Shown one piece after another: positions 7,351 to 19,080 of a stretch of 37,979 bases of DNA. The notes below the pieces were generated by a model that saw nothing but the letters and a program-made list of their open reading frames with translations, made no database searches and was not told where the DNA came from. Both the position numbers and the translations under genes were made by a program. The stretch covers positions 1 through 37,979 of the forward strand of contig JAADHZ010000060.1 of assembly GCA_013151575.1 (NCBI GenBank). Reading direction: 5' to 3'. The first letter of the stretch is position 1. Every line of letters begins with the position of its first letter. The DNA is from Gammaproteobacteria bacterium. GTDB lineage: Bacteria; Pseudomonadota; Gammaproteobacteria; SZUA-152.

Positions 7351-10149
7351 TTGAGAGTGTTGCTAAACCGCTTATCTTTACGCACCAGCCTCGCTGCTAG
7401 CGTGCTGGTGATGGGTTTCGTGGGCGTGGTGCTTGCCGTGTTGGTCGCAGAAACCTACCGGGAATATGCCATCGACAGCCAGCGCAGGGCCTTCGAAAAG
7501 ATAATTGGTTTGCGGGCGGGTGATTTGTTAGACGAGCTTGCGCGTGTCTCTCATGACCTCGGGCAATCGCTACAGAGCGAGCCCCGTTTTCAACATATGT
7601 TTCAGGCCCAGGATGCCCAGAGACTGACAACGTATCTCCAATCCCAATTCCATCAATATTTTGTCACTGCGGGCGTGATTCGCCTTGAAAGTCTGGCGGT
7701 TTATGACACTCAGCTGACACTGATTGCCCAGGTGGCTGCCGACAGTGTCACCCAGGGCATTGACTGTCCTGATTTGCGAAAGCGTGCAGCCGGTCGAAAA
7801 GGGGCTGCACGTTTTAAAGCCATCACGGGGCTTTGTCTGCGCAACGGGCGGCCACATTTTAGCCTGCTGCTCCCCATTGGTGGCTTGCATGTGACTGGTT
7901 ATCTGGAAGTAGTGACTGATCCGGTGTTCGCGTTGTTAGCGGTAGAAACGGAATTAGGAATGCCGCTGCGCATTCGATATGTCGATGGTTCCACTGCCTA
8001 CGAGTCCAGCCGATGGCCGCCAGTGAGAGAGCTGGAAGAGGGCGTACTGGCTAGTTTTCAGCCGCCAACGGAACGAGGGACCGGAGCGTTCACGTTATCG
8101 GTGGCTCGTGACGTGACAGAATTTGAAAACCAACTCAGCCAGACTCGCAACATCTATGTGACGCTGGTGGCCGCCGCAGGTCTTCTGCTCGCGGTGCTGA
8201 TGATTTTTTTACTAAACAAAACTGCTTTGGTGCCGCTGCAACGCCTCGGTGACCAATTGCGTAGCGTGCGTCACGACAAATTACAATTGGGTAAAAAAGT
8301 GGCCACCACGGGCAGTGTTGAAGTTCGGAATTTGGCTGCCGGGTTCAATGAAATGACGGACGAGCTAAAACATCTTTATGACAATTTGCTGGCGAGCAAC
8401 AAAGAGCTAAGCGAACAAATTAAGGTTCGTGAAAATGCCGAAAAAGAATTGAAGGCGCATCGTGATCACCTCGAAGAACTGGTAGAGAGCCGTACCCTGG
8501 ATTTAGCCCTGGCGCGAGATGCAGCACTGGAAGCAAATCGCTCCAAGAGTTTGTTTTTAGCCAATATGAGTCATGAATTACGCACCCCGCTTAATGCCAT
8601 TATCGGCTACAGCGAATTAATTATTGAAGAAGCTGAAGAGCGCGGTGGTGCGGCGTTGATTCCCGATCAGAAAAAAATATTCTCTGCCGGACGTCACTTG
8701 CTTGCGTTGATTAACGATATTTTAGACCTCACAAAAATTGAATCCGGAAAAATGGATTTGTACGAAGAATGGTATGACATACGTGAAGTTGTCGATGGTG
8801 TGGTGGAAACCATTCAGCCGCTGGTGCAGCAAAATAACAATACCTTGGCAGTAAAGTGTGCTGACAACATCGGGAATTTGTATGCAGATATCACTAAAAC
8901 CCGGCAAACCTTGTTTAATTTGTTGAGCAATGCGGTGAAATTTACCCAGGGTGGCCACATTCAGCTAACCGTGTGGCGTGAAATGACCGGCGAACAGGAA
9001 CAGGTTTTTTTTAGTGTGAGGGACAATGGCATCGGCATGAACCGCGATGATCAAGAAAAACTGTTTGAATCGTTTTCTCAGGCGGATGCATCCACCACAC
9101 GTGAATTTGGCGGCACTGGGCTAGGGTTGGTGATCAGCCAGCACTTTTGTCACATGATGGGCGGCAGTATTCACGTAGTGAGCGAGCGGGGTAAAGGATC
9201 CACATTTACCGTTATGCTTCCGGTTCAAAAAAAGGGCGTCGATATTGCCGAAGGGTATGTGGGCAGTGGTCTCAATATGTACACGGAACCAGGGGCTTTC
9301 CACAGCCTGGCGCGCCAAAAGCGTCTGTTGGTTTCTGATGCAGGCAGGAAGGCCGATGTGGAGCGCCGCGAGCATGTCAGCACAATACTGACCATTGATG
9401 ATGATCCTGCTGCCAGGCACATTATGTCCCATTTTTTAACTCAAAAAGGTTTTAATGTGAGAGCCGCTGAAAACGGGGAGCGAGGGCTACAGCTGGCGCG
9501 TGAAATAAAACCTGACGTTATTATGCTGGATGTAATGATGCCTGGCATGGATGGCTGGATGGTGTTGCGGACCCTTAAACAGGAGCCCGGTTTGAGCGCT
9601 ATTCCGGTGGTGATGGTGACCATGATGGAAAATCGTTCCATGGGTTATGCCCTGGGGGCGATGGAATATTTGTCCAAACCAATTGATCGGAAGCGCCTTT
9701 ATAACGTGGTTAACCGTTGCGTACGTAGTCGTAGTGAAGGGCCGGTATTGATTGTGGAAAATGACAGCAGCCTGCGCGGCTCTGTTTGCGAGGCGCTGGA
9801 GTGCGAAGGTATGGATGTGGTGACTGCTAGTAGCATCGAGGCGGCTTTTGCCAGCATGGCATCAAAAAGACCTGCACTTATCATGTTTGATCCGGTGGTG
9901 TCGGGACTGGATGGTTTTGATTTTTTAGAGCAGCTGAGCAACCATCCCCGTTGGTGCACTATTCCGGTGATTATCGTATCCAGCACAGGTTTGAGCAGTG
10001 CGCAGCGTGACAGGCTGGAGGGTTTGGTGGCCGTGATCATTGAAAAAAAGGCTCGTAGCCAAGATGATTTTTTGCGCGATATTTATGAAACCGTTAACAA
10101 TAACCTAACAAAAACGGAAACGGCCGTCCGTCAGGAGTCCGTAACGTGA
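7351..10149 (+). CDS. Hybrid sensor histidine kinase (extracytoplasmic sensor, HAMP, HisKA, HATPase_c, two REC domains)
   Basis: N-terminal TM and second TM 'VTLVAAAGLLLAVLMIFLL'; H-box 'FLANMSHELRTPLNAIIGYS'; N-box 'NLLSNAVKFT'; G1 'VRDNGIGM'; G2 'GGTGLGLVIS'; REC1 'LTIDDDPAAR...IMLDVMMPGMDG...YLSKPI'; REC2 'LIVENDSS...IMFDPVVSGLDG...IEKKA'. TTG start. Confidence 0.92.
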   Translation: MRVLLNRLSLRTSLAASVLVMGFVGVVLAVLVAETYREYAIDSQRRAFEKIIGLRAGDLLDELARVSHDLGQSLQSEPRFQHMFQAQDAQRLTTYLQSQFHQYFVTAGVIRLESLAVYDTQLTLIAQVAADSVTQGIDCPDLRKRAAGRKGAARFKAITGLCLRNGRPHFSLLLPIGGLHVTGYLEVVTDPVFALLAVETELGMPLRIRYVDGSTAYESSRWPPVRELEEGVLASFQPPTERGTGAFTLSVARDVTEFENQLSQTRNIYVTLVAAAGLLLAVLMIFLLNKTALVPLQRLGDQLRSVRHDKLQLGKKVATTGSVEVRNLAAGFNEMTDELKHLYDNLLASNKELSEQIKVRENAEKELKAHRDHLEELVESRTLDLALARDAALEANRSKSLFLANMSHELRTPLNAIIGYSELIIEEAEERGGAALIPDQKKIFSAGRHLLALINDILDLTKIESGKMDLYEEWYDIREVVDGVVETIQPLVQQNNNTLAVKCADNIGNLYADITKTRQTLFNLLSNAVKFTQGGHIQLTVWREMTGEQEQVFFSVRDNGIGMNRDDQEKLFESFSQADASTTREFGGTGLGLVISQHFCHMMGGSIHVVSERGKGSTFTVMLPVQKKGVDIAEGYVGSGLNMYTEPGAFHSLARQKRLLVSDAGRKADVERREHVSTILTIDDDPAARHIMSHFLTQKGFNVRAAENGERGLQLAREIKPDVIMLDVMMPGMDGWMVLRTLKQEPGLSAIPVVMVTMMENRSMGYALGAMEYLSKPIDRKRLYNVVNRCVRSRSEGPVLIVENDSSLRGSVCEALECEGMDVVTASSIEAAFASMASKRPALIMFDPVVSGLDGFDFLEQLSNHPRWCTIPVIIVSSTGLSSAQRDRLEGLVAVIIEKKARSQDDFLRDIYETVNNNLTKTETAVRQESVT

Positions 10150-10207
10150 TATCGGCGCGGTTTATCACGATGTGTAAAATCCGCCAACACATACCAGAGG
10201 TGAATCA

Positions 10208-10993
10208 GTGAATGGAAATATGCAAATCCTCGAAAACAGCAGCGCCATCAGCGAAGCGGTCGCCCGTCACTGGCAAACCCTCAGCCGTGCCGCCATTGAG
10301 GCGCGAGGTGTATTTCATGTCGCCCTAGCTGGCGGCAGCACTCCACGAACCCTCTACGAACGCTTGGCGCGAGCCGATTATTGTGAGGTTTTGGACTGGG
10401 AACACACCCACATTTATTTTGGCGACGAGCGTTGTGTGCCGCAGGATCATGCGGACAGCAACTTTCACATGGCGCAGCAGGCGCTGTTATCGAGAGTGCC
10501 GGTTCCGTCGTCACATATCCACCCGATGTTTACGCCCGACGGCTCGCCACAGCAATCGGCCGAACAAAGTGCTGTCCGGTACGCCGCGTTGCTGAAGGCG
10601 CAGTTGTCATCATCGGACGCCGGTGTCCCGGTGTTCGATTTGATCCTGCTGGGCATGGGTAACGACGGGCATACTGCGTCGCTGTTTCCCGACACCGGGA
10701 TTCTGCAACAGACGACCGAGCCGGTGGCCGCCCAGTTTGTGGACAAATTGGATGCCTGGCGCATCAGTCTGACCTTTTCCGTCATCAATGCGGCCCGGCA
10801 GGTGGCAATACTGGTTTCCGGCGAGGCTAAGGCTGGACTAGTGGCCGAGCTGGCTCAGTTTGACGGAGGCGAATTCAGCATGCCCGATCAACAACAACCA
10901 CCCTATCCCATTCAACGGGTGAATCCGCAGGGCCGTCTCAACTGGTATCTGGATTCCGCAGCTGCCAGCCAGCTCAACAGCGGAGATGCCTGA
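10208..10993 (+). CDS. pgl: 6-phosphogluconolactonase
   Basis: 'FHVALAGGSTPRTLYERLA', 'HIYFGDERCVPQDHADSNFHMAQQALL', 'FDLILLGMGNDGHTASLFP'. Confidence 0.93.
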   Translation: MNGNMQILENSSAISEAVARHWQTLSRAAIEARGVFHVALAGGSTPRTLYERLARADYCEVLDWEHTHIYFGDERCVPQDHADSNFHMAQQALLSRVPVPSSHIHPMFTPDGSPQQSAEQSAVRYAALLKAQLSSSDAGVPVFDLILLGMGNDGHTASLFPDTGILQQTTEPVAAQFVDKLDAWRISLTFSVINAARQVAILVSGEAKAGLVAELAQFDGGEFSMPDQQQPPYPIQRVNPQGRLNWYLDSAAASQLNSGDA

Positions 10994-12030
10994 TGCCATT
11001 GTTGGCTGCTGACATCGGTGGCACCAAAACCTGGCTACAAATTACCGAGCGCCGGACAAAAGAAACACAAGGCACGATGGCTGTGTTGTATCAGCAGCGT
11101 TATGTCAGTGGTCGGTACGGCAATTTCGACACCCTGCTAGCGGAATTTCTTCGCGCCGCAGCACAGGCTGGCGTGCCCGCGCCCACGGTCGCCTGCATTG
11201 GGGTGGCGGGCCCGGTTGGAACCACCGGGCCTCAGCACCAACGCGCCCGGGTGACCAACCTGCCCTGGGTGTTGGACAGTCACGTCCTGGCGGAAAAATT
11301 TTCGTTTACGCAATGCCGGTTGATCAACGATTTTCAGGCCGCCGGTTACGGCATCGACACCCTCGGTAGTGAGGATATTCTGGTATTGCAGGAAGGGCAG
11401 GCCCGGGCTCGTGGAGCGCGGGTGGTGATCGGTGCGGGTACTGGTCTGGGGCAGGCCCTGCTGGTGTGGACGCCGGATGGCCACGGTGGATACTATGACG
11501 TGCTGCCCTCGGAAGGCGGGCACGGAGACTTCGCACCCGCCGGTCCCCAACAACGGGAACTGTTGATGTTTCTGGCCCGAAGCCAGCCCCGAGTCTGTGT
11601 TGAAGACGTGCTGTCCGGGCGCGGCCTGGTCAACGTCTACCGATTTCTGGCGCAGCAGTGGCCCGAACGAGTGAGTGTGGCCATCGCGACGGCGCTGGAG
11701 ACGGACGACGCTCCGGCCGCCATCAGCGCGGCGGCCCTATCGCCAGAATCGGCGCAGGATACGCTGGCCAGTGAGGCGCTGGATTTGTTTATTGCCATCT
11801 ATGGTGCGCAGGCGGGCAATCTGGCGCTGACCTGTCTGGCCACTGGCGGGGTGTACATCACCGGCGGCATCGCCCCGCGTATTGAATCCCGGTTGCGGCA
11901 GGGCGGTTTTATCGACGCTTTTCGTGATAAAGGCCCCATGTCGGCCCTGGTGGAAGGTTTTTCCGTGAGCGTCGTACTCAACCCCCAGGTCGGCTTGCAG
12001 GGGGCGGCGCTGGCGGCGACGCGCTTGTAA
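10993..12030 (+). CDS. glk: Glucokinase (ROK-unrelated, Glk type)
   Basis: 'LLAADIGGTKTWLQI', 'VACIGVAGPV', 'LINDFQAAGYGI', 'VIGAGTGLGQALLV', 'PSEGGHGDFAP'; TGATG overlap with pgl. Confidence 0.92.
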   Translation: MPLLAADIGGTKTWLQITERRTKETQGTMAVLYQQRYVSGRYGNFDTLLAEFLRAAAQAGVPAPTVACIGVAGPVGTTGPQHQRARVTNLPWVLDSHVLAEKFSFTQCRLINDFQAAGYGIDTLGSEDILVLQEGQARARGARVVIGAGTGLGQALLVWTPDGHGGYYDVLPSEGGHGDFAPAGPQQRELLMFLARSQPRVCVEDVLSGRGLVNVYRFLAQQWPERVSVAIATALETDDAPAAISAAALSPESAQDTLASEALDLFIAIYGAQAGNLALTCLATGGVYITGGIAPRIESRLRQGGFIDAFRDKGPMSALVEGFSVSVVLNPQVGLQGAALAATRL

Positions 12031-12042
12031 ACGTCTGCGCTC

Positions 12043-13554
12043 TCAGCGCTTCAATAATTCCTGATAAAGCTTGGCGTACTGTCGCGCGCTGCGGCGCCAG
12101 CTGACATCTTTTCCCATGCTGGTGAGCATCATTTTTTGCCAGGTGCTGACGGCCTTTTTTCTTTGCCCTCCGGTTTTTCCCGGTGTCCCCGCGGTTTGCT
12201 CCGTAATGTGTTGCGTGAACAACGTGGCCGCGCGCTCCACCGCTTCCAGTAAGGCCTCCGCCCGTGGTTGATAAAAACAGAATCCGCTGGCGCTGCCGTC
12301 GGCCAGGGTGGCGGGGCTGTAGTCCACTACGGTGTCTTTTAGCCCGCCCACCGCATGCACGATGGGCAGGGTGCCGTAACGTTGGCTGTACAGTTGATTC
12401 AGCCCGCAGGGCTCGAAGCGGGAGGGCATCAAAAAGGCGTCGGCACCAGCCTCGATACGGTGGGCGAGGCCCTCGTCGTAACCGATGCGCACGGACAGCC
12501 TGTCGGGGAAGCGCTGCTGCGCTTTCCGCAGGGCTTGTTCGAGCTTAGCGTCACCCGTGCCCAGCAACACCAATTGCACCGGCAGGCTGGCCAGTCGTTG
12601 GATCGCGGCCAGTAACCAGTCGATGCCCTTTTGTTCCGCCAGCCTGCCCACCGATGCCAATAGCAGTTTTTTGTGGTCGCGGGGCAGGCCGAAGGTTTTT
12701 TGCAGCGCCCGTTTGTTTTCGGCTTTGTTAGATAAATCGCGGGCGTCGAAAGAGTGTTGCAGGTGGGGGTCGTCGGCGGGGTTCCATTGCGCCACATCGA
12801 TGCCGTTGAGGATGCCGCTCAGCTCCCTACTGCGGTGTTGCAGCAGGCCCTCCAGGCCACAACCGAACTCGGGGGTCTGGATTTCCCGCGCATAGTTGGG
12901 GCTGACGGTGGTGATATGGTCCGCAAAAAACAGCCCGCCTTTGATGAAGGACAGGTCGCCGTGAAATTCCAGGCCTTCGGCCGCCCACAGGTGTGGGGGC
13001 AGGCCCAGCGCGTGGAAGCTAGCTTGTGGGAACAGGCCCTGGTAGGCGAGGTTGTGGATGGTGAACAGGGTGGCGGGGCGCGCGGTTTCTGTGGATAGCA
13101 GAGCCGGTACCAGCCCGCTTTGCCAGTCGTTACAGTGCACCACCTCGGGCACCCAGCGCAGCCCGGCCCGGCCCATGGCGACTTCGGTGGCGCAGCGCGA
13201 CAGCAGTGCGAAACGCTCGGCGTTGTCTGGCCAGTTTTTTCCATCCGGGTCCAGGTAGGGGTTGCCGCGGCGGTCGAAGGCGGGGCCGAAGTCCACCAGC
13301 CATACGATGACCTGGCTGTCCGGCAAGTGGCCTTCCAGTAGTCGTACCTGGCCTGGAACACCGGGCAGGTAAAAGCGGGCGATGGTTTTCAGTGGCGCGG
13401 CACGTTCCATGGCCTCGGGGTAGGCGGGCAGCATCAGACGCACTGACCAGCGCAGTTTTTTCAGCGCGGCGGGCAGGCTGCCGCTGACGTCCGCTAGCCC
13501 GCCGGTTTTGATGAGCGGCTGAGCCTCGCTGGTGACAAAAAGCAGTTTCGGCAT
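12043..13554 (-). CDS. glgA: Glycogen synthase (ADP-glucose, GT5)
   Basis: 'KLLFVTSEAQPLIKTGGLADVSGSLPAAL', 'VVHCNDWQSGLVPALL', 'FTIHNLAYQGLFP', 'ADAFLMPSRFEPCGLNQLYSQRYGTLPIVHAVGGLKDTV'. Confidence 0.96.
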   Translation of the reverse strand: MPKLLFVTSEAQPLIKTGGLADVSGSLPAALKKLRWSVRLMLPAYPEAMERAAPLKTIARFYLPGVPGQVRLLEGHLPDSQVIVWLVDFGPAFDRRGNPYLDPDGKNWPDNAERFALLSRCATEVAMGRAGLRWVPEVVHCNDWQSGLVPALLSTETARPATLFTIHNLAYQGLFPQASFHALGLPPHLWAAEGLEFHGDLSFIKGGLFFADHITTVSPNYAREIQTPEFGCGLEGLLQHRSRELSGILNGIDVAQWNPADDPHLQHSFDARDLSNKAENKRALQKTFGLPRDHKKLLLASVGRLAEQKGIDWLLAAIQRLASLPVQLVLLGTGDAKLEQALRKAQQRFPDRLSVRIGYDEGLAHRIEAGADAFLMPSRFEPCGLNQLYSQRYGTLPIVHAVGGLKDTVVDYSPATLADGSASGFCFYQPRAEALLEAVERAATLFTQHITEQTAGTPGKTGGQRKKAVSTWQKMMLTSMGKDVSWRRSARQYAKLYQELLKR

Positions 13555-13582
13555 GGGGGTGAACCTTGTGGTGTCAGGGGGG

Positions 13583-15808
13583 CTAGCGAGGTGCCAGCAC
13601 CAATATCGCCAAGGGTGGCAGGCTCAGTACGATGGAGTGGGGGTGGCCCATCCACGGCTGGTCGGTGCTGGCAATGATGCCACCGCTGCCAGCGTTGCTG
13701 CCGCCGTAGTGGTGCGAGTCGGAGTTGAGCAGCACCTCGTAATCGCCCCCCCGGGGTACGCCGATGCGGTAGTCTTCGCGCACCACCGGAGTGAAGTTGG
13801 CCACCACCAGTAGGAAGTTTTCATCGTCCTTGCGCAGGAAGCTGATCACTGACTGCGAGGCGTCGTGGCAATCAATCCACTCGTAACCCTGTGAGTCGAA
13901 ATCAAAATGATGCAGCGGGCGCCGCTCACGGTACAGGATGTTCAGGTCACGCAGCAGTGCACTTACTCCCTGGTGCAGCGGATAGTCCAGCACGTGCCAG
14001 TCCAGTTGGGCGTCGTGATTCCACTCCGGTCCCTGGCCGAATTCACAGCCCATGAACAGCAATTTTTTGCCGGGGTAGGTGTACATGTAGGCGTACAGCA
14101 GGCGCAGGTTGGCGAATTGCTGCCATTCGTCGCCAGGCATGCGGTGACGTAGGGATTTTTTGCCGTGTACTACTTCGTCGTGGGAGAAGGGCAACACGAA
14201 ATTTTCCGTGAAGCTATACAGCAGGCCGAAGGTGAGGGTGTCATGATGATAGTGGCGGTACACGGGCTCCTTCATCATGTATTCCAGGGTGTCGTGCATC
14301 CAGCCCATGTTCCATTTCATGTTGAAGCCCAAACCGCCCAGCCAGGTGGGGCGTGATACCTGCGGCCAGGCGGTGGATTCCTCGGCGATCATCAGCGTGC
14401 CGGGGAAGCGCTGCTGAGTGGTGTCGTTGAGCTGACGCAGAAAGTCGATGGCCTCCAGGTTTTCGTTGCCGCCGTATTGGTTGGCTAGCCACTGGCCGTC
14501 CTCGCGGGAGTAATCGAGGTACAACATCGAGGCCACGGCATCCACTCGCAGGCCATCGATGTGAAATTCCTCAAGCCAGAACAGGGCGCTGCCGATGAGA
14601 AAATTTTTTACCTCGTTGCGGCCGAAGTTGTAGATCAGGGTGCCCCAGTCCTGGTGTTCACCAAGGCGCGGGTCTTCGTGTTCGTACAGTGCGCTGCCGT
14701 CGAAATGCGCCAGGCCGTGGGCGTCTTTGGGGAAATGCGCAGGCACCCAATCCAGCAAGACGCCGATGTCGTTGGCGTGACAGGTATCGACGAAGTGGCG
14801 GAAATCATCGGGGCTGCCGAAGCGGCTGGTGGGCGCAAAATAACCGGTGGTCTGATAACCCCAGGAGGCATCCAGTGGATGTTCGGTGATGGGCAGCAGT
14901 TGCAGGTGGGTGAAACCCATATTTTTCACGTAGGGGATCAGTTGTTCCGTCATCTGCCGATAGGTGAGGAATTCGTCATCCGGCCCGCGCCGCCAGGAAC
15001 CCATGTGCAGCTCGTAGACGGATAAGGGTTTATGCAACCAGTCGCGCTGTTCGCGTTCTGCCACCCAGCTTGCGTCTTGCCAGTGGTATGTCTTGTCGGC
15101 CTCCACAATGGCGGCGGTGCCAGGGCGCAGCTCAAAGCGACGCCCGTAGGGGTCGGTTTTGGTCTGTAGCTGGCCGTTGTGGTCGCGTAGCTCAAACTTG
15201 TAATAGTCCCCCTCGTGCAGTCCGGGGATGAACAATTCCCACATCCCGCTGCCGCCGCGCACGCGCATGGGGTGGGTTCGGCCGTCCCATTGGTTGAAGT
15301 CGCCGATGACGCTGACACGCTCGGCGTTGGGGGCCCAGGTGGCGAAGAATACGCCGTCGATGCCTTCTACTTGGCGGTGGTGCGCTCCCAGTATGCGGTA
15401 GATGTGTTTGTGCTGACCTTCGCCGAACAGGTGTAAATCCAGATCACCCAATTGTGGTGCGAAACAATAGGGGTCAATGTGTGTCCTGGCTTGATTATGC
15501 TCATCTCGCCACTGAATTTCATAGTGAGCGGGCAGGGTGTCGCGCGGGCCGGACCACAGAAACAGGTCGGTATTTTTCCAGCGCTCCATGGCATGGGTGG
15601 TGTTGAGGGTAACGTCGTGGGCGTGGGGCAAAAATACGCGCACGATGTCATTGTTGATTTGGTTCGCTGTTTGATTATTTTCAAGCGGATGCCGACCCAA
15701 CACCTCAAAGGGGTCGTGGTGACGTGCATCGAGTATGCGCTGAAGCTCGGCCGGGTCGGCGTGTGGGAGGAAGGTCGCAGGTGATTTCATGAGAGTGGCG
15801 TCCTTCAA
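13583..15808 (-). CDS. glgB: 1,4-alpha-glucan branching enzyme (GH13)
   Basis: '[12 protein letters not shown]', '[10 protein letters not shown]', '[26 protein letters not shown]', '[18 protein letters not shown]', '[10 protein letters not shown]', '[15 protein letters not shown]'. Confidence 0.97.
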   Translation of the reverse strand: MKDATLMKSPATFLPHADPAELQRILDARHHDPFEVLGRHPLENNQTANQINNDIVRVFLPHAHDVTLNTTHAMERWKNTDLFLWSGPRDTLPAHYEIQWRDEHNQARTHIDPYCFAPQLGDLDLHLFGEGQHKHIYRILGAHHRQVEGIDGVFFATWAPNAERVSVIGDFNQWDGRTHPMRVRGGSGMWELFIPGLHEGDYYKFELRDHNGQLQTKTDPYGRRFELRPGTAAIVEADKTYHWQDASWVAEREQRDWLHKPLSVYELHMGSWRRGPDDEFLTYRQMTEQLIPYVKNMGFTHLQLLPITEHPLDASWGYQTTGYFAPTSRFGSPDDFRHFVDTCHANDIGVLLDWVPAHFPKDAHGLAHFDGSALYEHEDPRLGEHQDWGTLIYNFGRNEVKNFLIGSALFWLEEFHIDGLRVDAVASMLYLDYSREDGQWLANQYGGNENLEAIDFLRQLNDTTQQRFPGTLMIAEESTAWPQVSRPTWLGGLGFNMKWNMGWMHDTLEYMMKEPVYRHYHHDTLTFGLLYSFTENFVLPFSHDEVVHGKKSLRHRMPGDEWQQFANLRLLYAYMYTYPGKKLLFMGCEFGQGPEWNHDAQLDWHVLDYPLHQGVSALLRDLNILYRERRPLHHFDFDSQGYEWIDCHDASQSVISFLRKDDENFLLVVANFTPVVREDYRIGVPRGGDYEVLLNSDSHHYGGSNAGSGGIIASTDQPWMGHPHSIVLSLPPLAILVLAPR

Positions 15809-15992
15809 AAAATGATGTGGCGTTATATTTTGGTTACTAGGCCGATTCCAGCCGCAGTTTTTGTATCAGGGTGCTAACATTATAGTAGTTGTTAACAGAT
15901 TTCATCGGTGATGATACGCCGTTGGTACGTTGCCCCGGTTTACGTTTGATTTTGATCGAGGCTAAAACCCATCGAAATAGGAGTTGTATTCC

Positions 15993-17258
15993 ATGAATCA
16001 CCGTAAGCCGCGTTTCGCGGATCGTGTTACCCGAAACACCCTGGCGCTGGTGATGGCCGGTGGTCGTGGCTCTCGGCTGCAACAGTTGACCCAGTGGCAT
16101 TCCAAACCCGCCGTTCCTTTTGGCGGCAAGTTTCGCATTATTGATTTCGCGCTTTCCAATTGCATCAATTCCGACATTCGCCGTATCGGCGTGCTGACCC
16201 AGTACAAGGCCCACTCCCTGATCGAACATATTCAGCGGGGCTGGGGTTTTTTGCGCGGCGAGTTCGGTGAGTTTGTCGAGCTGCTGCCCGCCCAACAACG
16301 GGTAGAGGATAGCTGGTATCTCGGCACGGCGGACGCTATTTATCAAAACATCGACATTATTCGTAACCATCATCCTGATTTTGTGCTCATTCTGGGTGGT
16401 GACCATGTTTATAAAATGGATTATGAGCCCATGCTGTCCCACCATGTGGAGACGGGGGCTGATCTCACCATTGGTTGCATCGAGGTGCCGTTGGAGGAGG
16501 CCCGGTCCTTTGGTGTCATGTCGGTGGCGGCGGACAGCCGAGTGTTGGCTTTCGAGGAAAAACCCGAACAGCCCCAACCCGCCCCTGGCATGCCCGATGT
16601 GGCGCTGGCTTCCATGGGCATTTACGTGTTCAACACGCAGTATCTCATTGATCAACTGATTCGCGATGCCGACACGCAGGGTTCTGCCCGTGATTTCGGC
16701 AAGGACATCGTGCCCGTGGCCATGGACGGTGGCCGCACCTACGCTTATGCCTTTCGGGACAAGGGCGGGCACCACAATGCGTATTGGCGGGATGTGGGTA
16801 CCGTGGACGCTTACTGGCGCGCCAATCTTGAACTCATCGGCGTGATTCCCGAATTAAATTTGTACGACGAACACTGGCCCATATGGACTTATCAAGAGCA
16901 ACTGCCGCCTGCCAAATTTGTGTTCGATGATGACGAGCGCCGTGGCATGGCGGTGGATTCCATGGTATCCGGCGGCTGTGTGGTGTCCGGTGCCCGCATT
17001 CGGCATTCGTTATTGTTTTCCAACGTGCGAGTCAATTCTTTCAGCCAGGTGGAGGACAGCGTTATTTTGCCCAGGGTGGAAATCGGCCGTGAGTGCCGTA
17101 TCCGTAAGGCGGTGATCGACCAGGGTTGTTGCATCCCCGAGGGCACGGTGATCGGAGAAGACCCGGTGGCCGATGCGCAACGTTTTCACGTCACTCCTGA
17201 AGGGGTGACCCTGGTGGTGCCCGAAATGCTGGGACAAAAATTACACCATGTCCGATAA
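15993..17258 (+). CDS. glgC: Glucose-1-phosphate adenylyltransferase
   Basis: '[60 protein letters not shown]', '[12 protein letters not shown]', '[18 protein letters not shown]'. ATG at 15993 preceded by TAGGAG; the track's TTG start at 15984 is less likely. Confidence 0.97.
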   Translation: MNHRKPRFADRVTRNTLALVMAGGRGSRLQQLTQWHSKPAVPFGGKFRIIDFALSNCINSDIRRIGVLTQYKAHSLIEHIQRGWGFLRGEFGEFVELLPAQQRVEDSWYLGTADAIYQNIDIIRNHHPDFVLILGGDHVYKMDYEPMLSHHVETGADLTIGCIEVPLEEARSFGVMSVAADSRVLAFEEKPEQPQPAPGMPDVALASMGIYVFNTQYLIDQLIRDADTQGSARDFGKDIVPVAMDGGRTYAYAFRDKGGHHNAYWRDVGTVDAYWRANLELIGVIPELNLYDEHWPIWTYQEQLPPAKFVFDDDERRGMAVDSMVSGGCVVSGARIRHSLLFSNVRVNSFSQVEDSVILPRVEIGRECRIRKAVIDQGCCIPEGTVIGEDPVADAQRFHVTPEGVTLVVPEMLGQKLHHVR

Positions 17259-18999
17259 AGTGAAGTCCGACGACATGTCGCAGCCAGCGCAGCAGAACAA
17301 GGTGCATAAGCTCAACGTCGTGCTGTGCTGGCACATGCACCAGCCGCAATATCAAAACCGGCCTAACGGGGAGTATCAACTGCCGTGGACCTATCTGCAC
17401 GCCATCAAAGATTACACCGACATGGCTGCGCATCTGGAGGCCGAGCCTCGCGCCCGCGCCGTGGTGAATTTCGCCCCCATTCTGCTAGAGCAGTTGGACG
17501 ATTACAGTCGGCAGGTGCAGGCTTTTTTATCCGACGGCCAACCCATTCGCGATGCTTTCCTCGCCGCGCTAGCACAGCCAGTGCTGCCCACTGACCCGCA
17601 CACACGGCTCACCCTGGTGAGCGAATGCCTGCGTGCCAACGAGCAGCGTTTGATCCAGCGCTTTGAACCTTACGCGCGATTGGCTGAGTTGGCGCGGTGT
17701 TTCCTGGAACGGCCCGATGCGGCCCTATACATCAGCGATGCCTTCCTGGTGGACTTGCTGATGTGGTATCACCTCGCTTGGCTGGGTGAAACTGTTCGTC
17801 GCAGCAATGCCGATGTCAAACGGCTGATGAAAAAGGCGCGTCACTACGGCCTGCGAGACCGGCGCAGCCTACTCAAAATTATTGGCGAGTTGCTGTCAAA
17901 CGTCATCCCTCGTTATCGCCGGTTGGCCGAATGCGGGCAGGTCGAATTGTCTGTCACCCCCTACGCTCATCCCATTGTTCCTCTGCTACTGGATATTCAT
18001 TCAGCCAGAGAAACCATGCCCGGCGTCACCCTACCGGAAATGGATTGTTACCCTGGCGGAGCGGAACGTGTGCGTTGGCATCTGAAAAAAGGTATTGAAA
18101 CGTTCCAGCACTATTTTGGTTTTGCACCGAGAGGCTGTTGGCCATCGGAAGGTAGCGTCAGTACCGCCTCGTTGGAATTTTTCAATGAGGCCGGGTTTCA
18201 ATGGATAGCCAGCGGAGAAAACGTACTGAGTAACAGTCTGGGGCAGGTGGAAAACCAAGCCGCTGATGGTGAAGTGCGGAGCCATCACCGGGCCTATCGC
18301 ATCGAGGACGCCTCGCCCGCGTGTTTTTTTCGCGACGATGGTTTATCGGACTTGGTGGGGTTTACCTACTCCAGCTGGCACGCTGACGACGCCGTTGCCA
18401 ATTTGCTCTCGCACCTGGAATCCATCGCCGAGGCTTCTGCTGACCAGCCCAATGCCGTGGCCCCTATCGTGCTCGATGGTGAAAATGCCTGGGAGCATTA
18501 CCCGGAAAACGGGTTTTATTTTTTGAGCGCGTTGTATCGGGAGTTGGCTGAGCACCCGGCGATCAACCTCACCACCTTTTCCGCTTGTCTCGATGCCGGG
18601 CTTCAGGCCGATAACTTACAACGGCTGGTGGCGGGTAGCTGGGTCTACGGCAGTTTTTCCACCTGGATCGGCGACTGCGATAAAAATCGGGCCTGGGATA
18701 TGCTGGGTGACGCCAAACGGGTTTTCGATGAAGTGATGGTGACCGGGGTTTTGTCCACGCAACAAACGGCCAATGCCGAGCGCCAGTTGGCCATTTGTGA
18801 AGGTTCGGACTGGTTTTGGTGGTTTGGCGATTACAATTCCGCCGAGTCGGTGAGTGATTTCGAACACCTGTTTCGCCAGCAGCTCACTGCGTTGTATCAA
18901 ATCCTAGGTCAAGAGGCACCGGAATATCTTTCGCATGTGTTTGCCCGGGGTGGCGGTGAGCCGCAGCACGGCGGCGTCATGCGGCGGGGTTCAGAATAA
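17248..18999 (+). CDS. Glycoside hydrolase family 57 protein (alpha-amylase / amylopullulanase-like)
   Basis: '[16 protein letters not shown]', '[13 protein letters not shown]', '[32 protein letters not shown]', '[27 protein letters not shown]'; start overlaps the glgC end by 11 nt. Confidence 0.92.
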   Translation: MSDKVKSDDMSQPAQQNKVHKLNVVLCWHMHQPQYQNRPNGEYQLPWTYLHAIKDYTDMAAHLEAEPRARAVVNFAPILLEQLDDYSRQVQAFLSDGQPIRDAFLAALAQPVLPTDPHTRLTLVSECLRANEQRLIQRFEPYARLAELARCFLERPDAALYISDAFLVDLLMWYHLAWLGETVRRSNADVKRLMKKARHYGLRDRRSLLKIIGELLSNVIPRYRRLAECGQVELSVTPYAHPIVPLLLDIHSARETMPGVTLPEMDCYPGGAERVRWHLKKGIETFQHYFGFAPRGCWPSEGSVSTASLEFFNEAGFQWIASGENVLSNSLGQVENQAADGEVRSHHRAYRIEDASPACFFRDDGLSDLVGFTYSSWHADDAVANLLSHLESIAEASADQPNAVAPIVLDGENAWEHYPENGFYFLSALYRELAEHPAINLTTFSACLDAGLQADNLQRLVAGSWVYGSFSTWIGDCDKNRAWDMLGDAKRVFDEVMVTGVLSTQQTANAERQLAICEGSDWFWWFGDYNSAESVSDFEHLFRQQLTALYQILGQEAPEYLSHVFARGGGEPQHGGVMRRGSE

Positions 19000-19080
19000 A
19001 AACCGCATTATTTTCCGTGGCCCGCTTAGGGACCACGGCAACGTGGCACAGCGCCAAAGGAAACTCACGGCAGATGACAC

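Noticed and set aside
15452-16775. Long antisense ORFs opposite glgB/glgC
   Set aside because: High-GC codon bias creates long antisense frames; the sense frames encode well-known enzymes.
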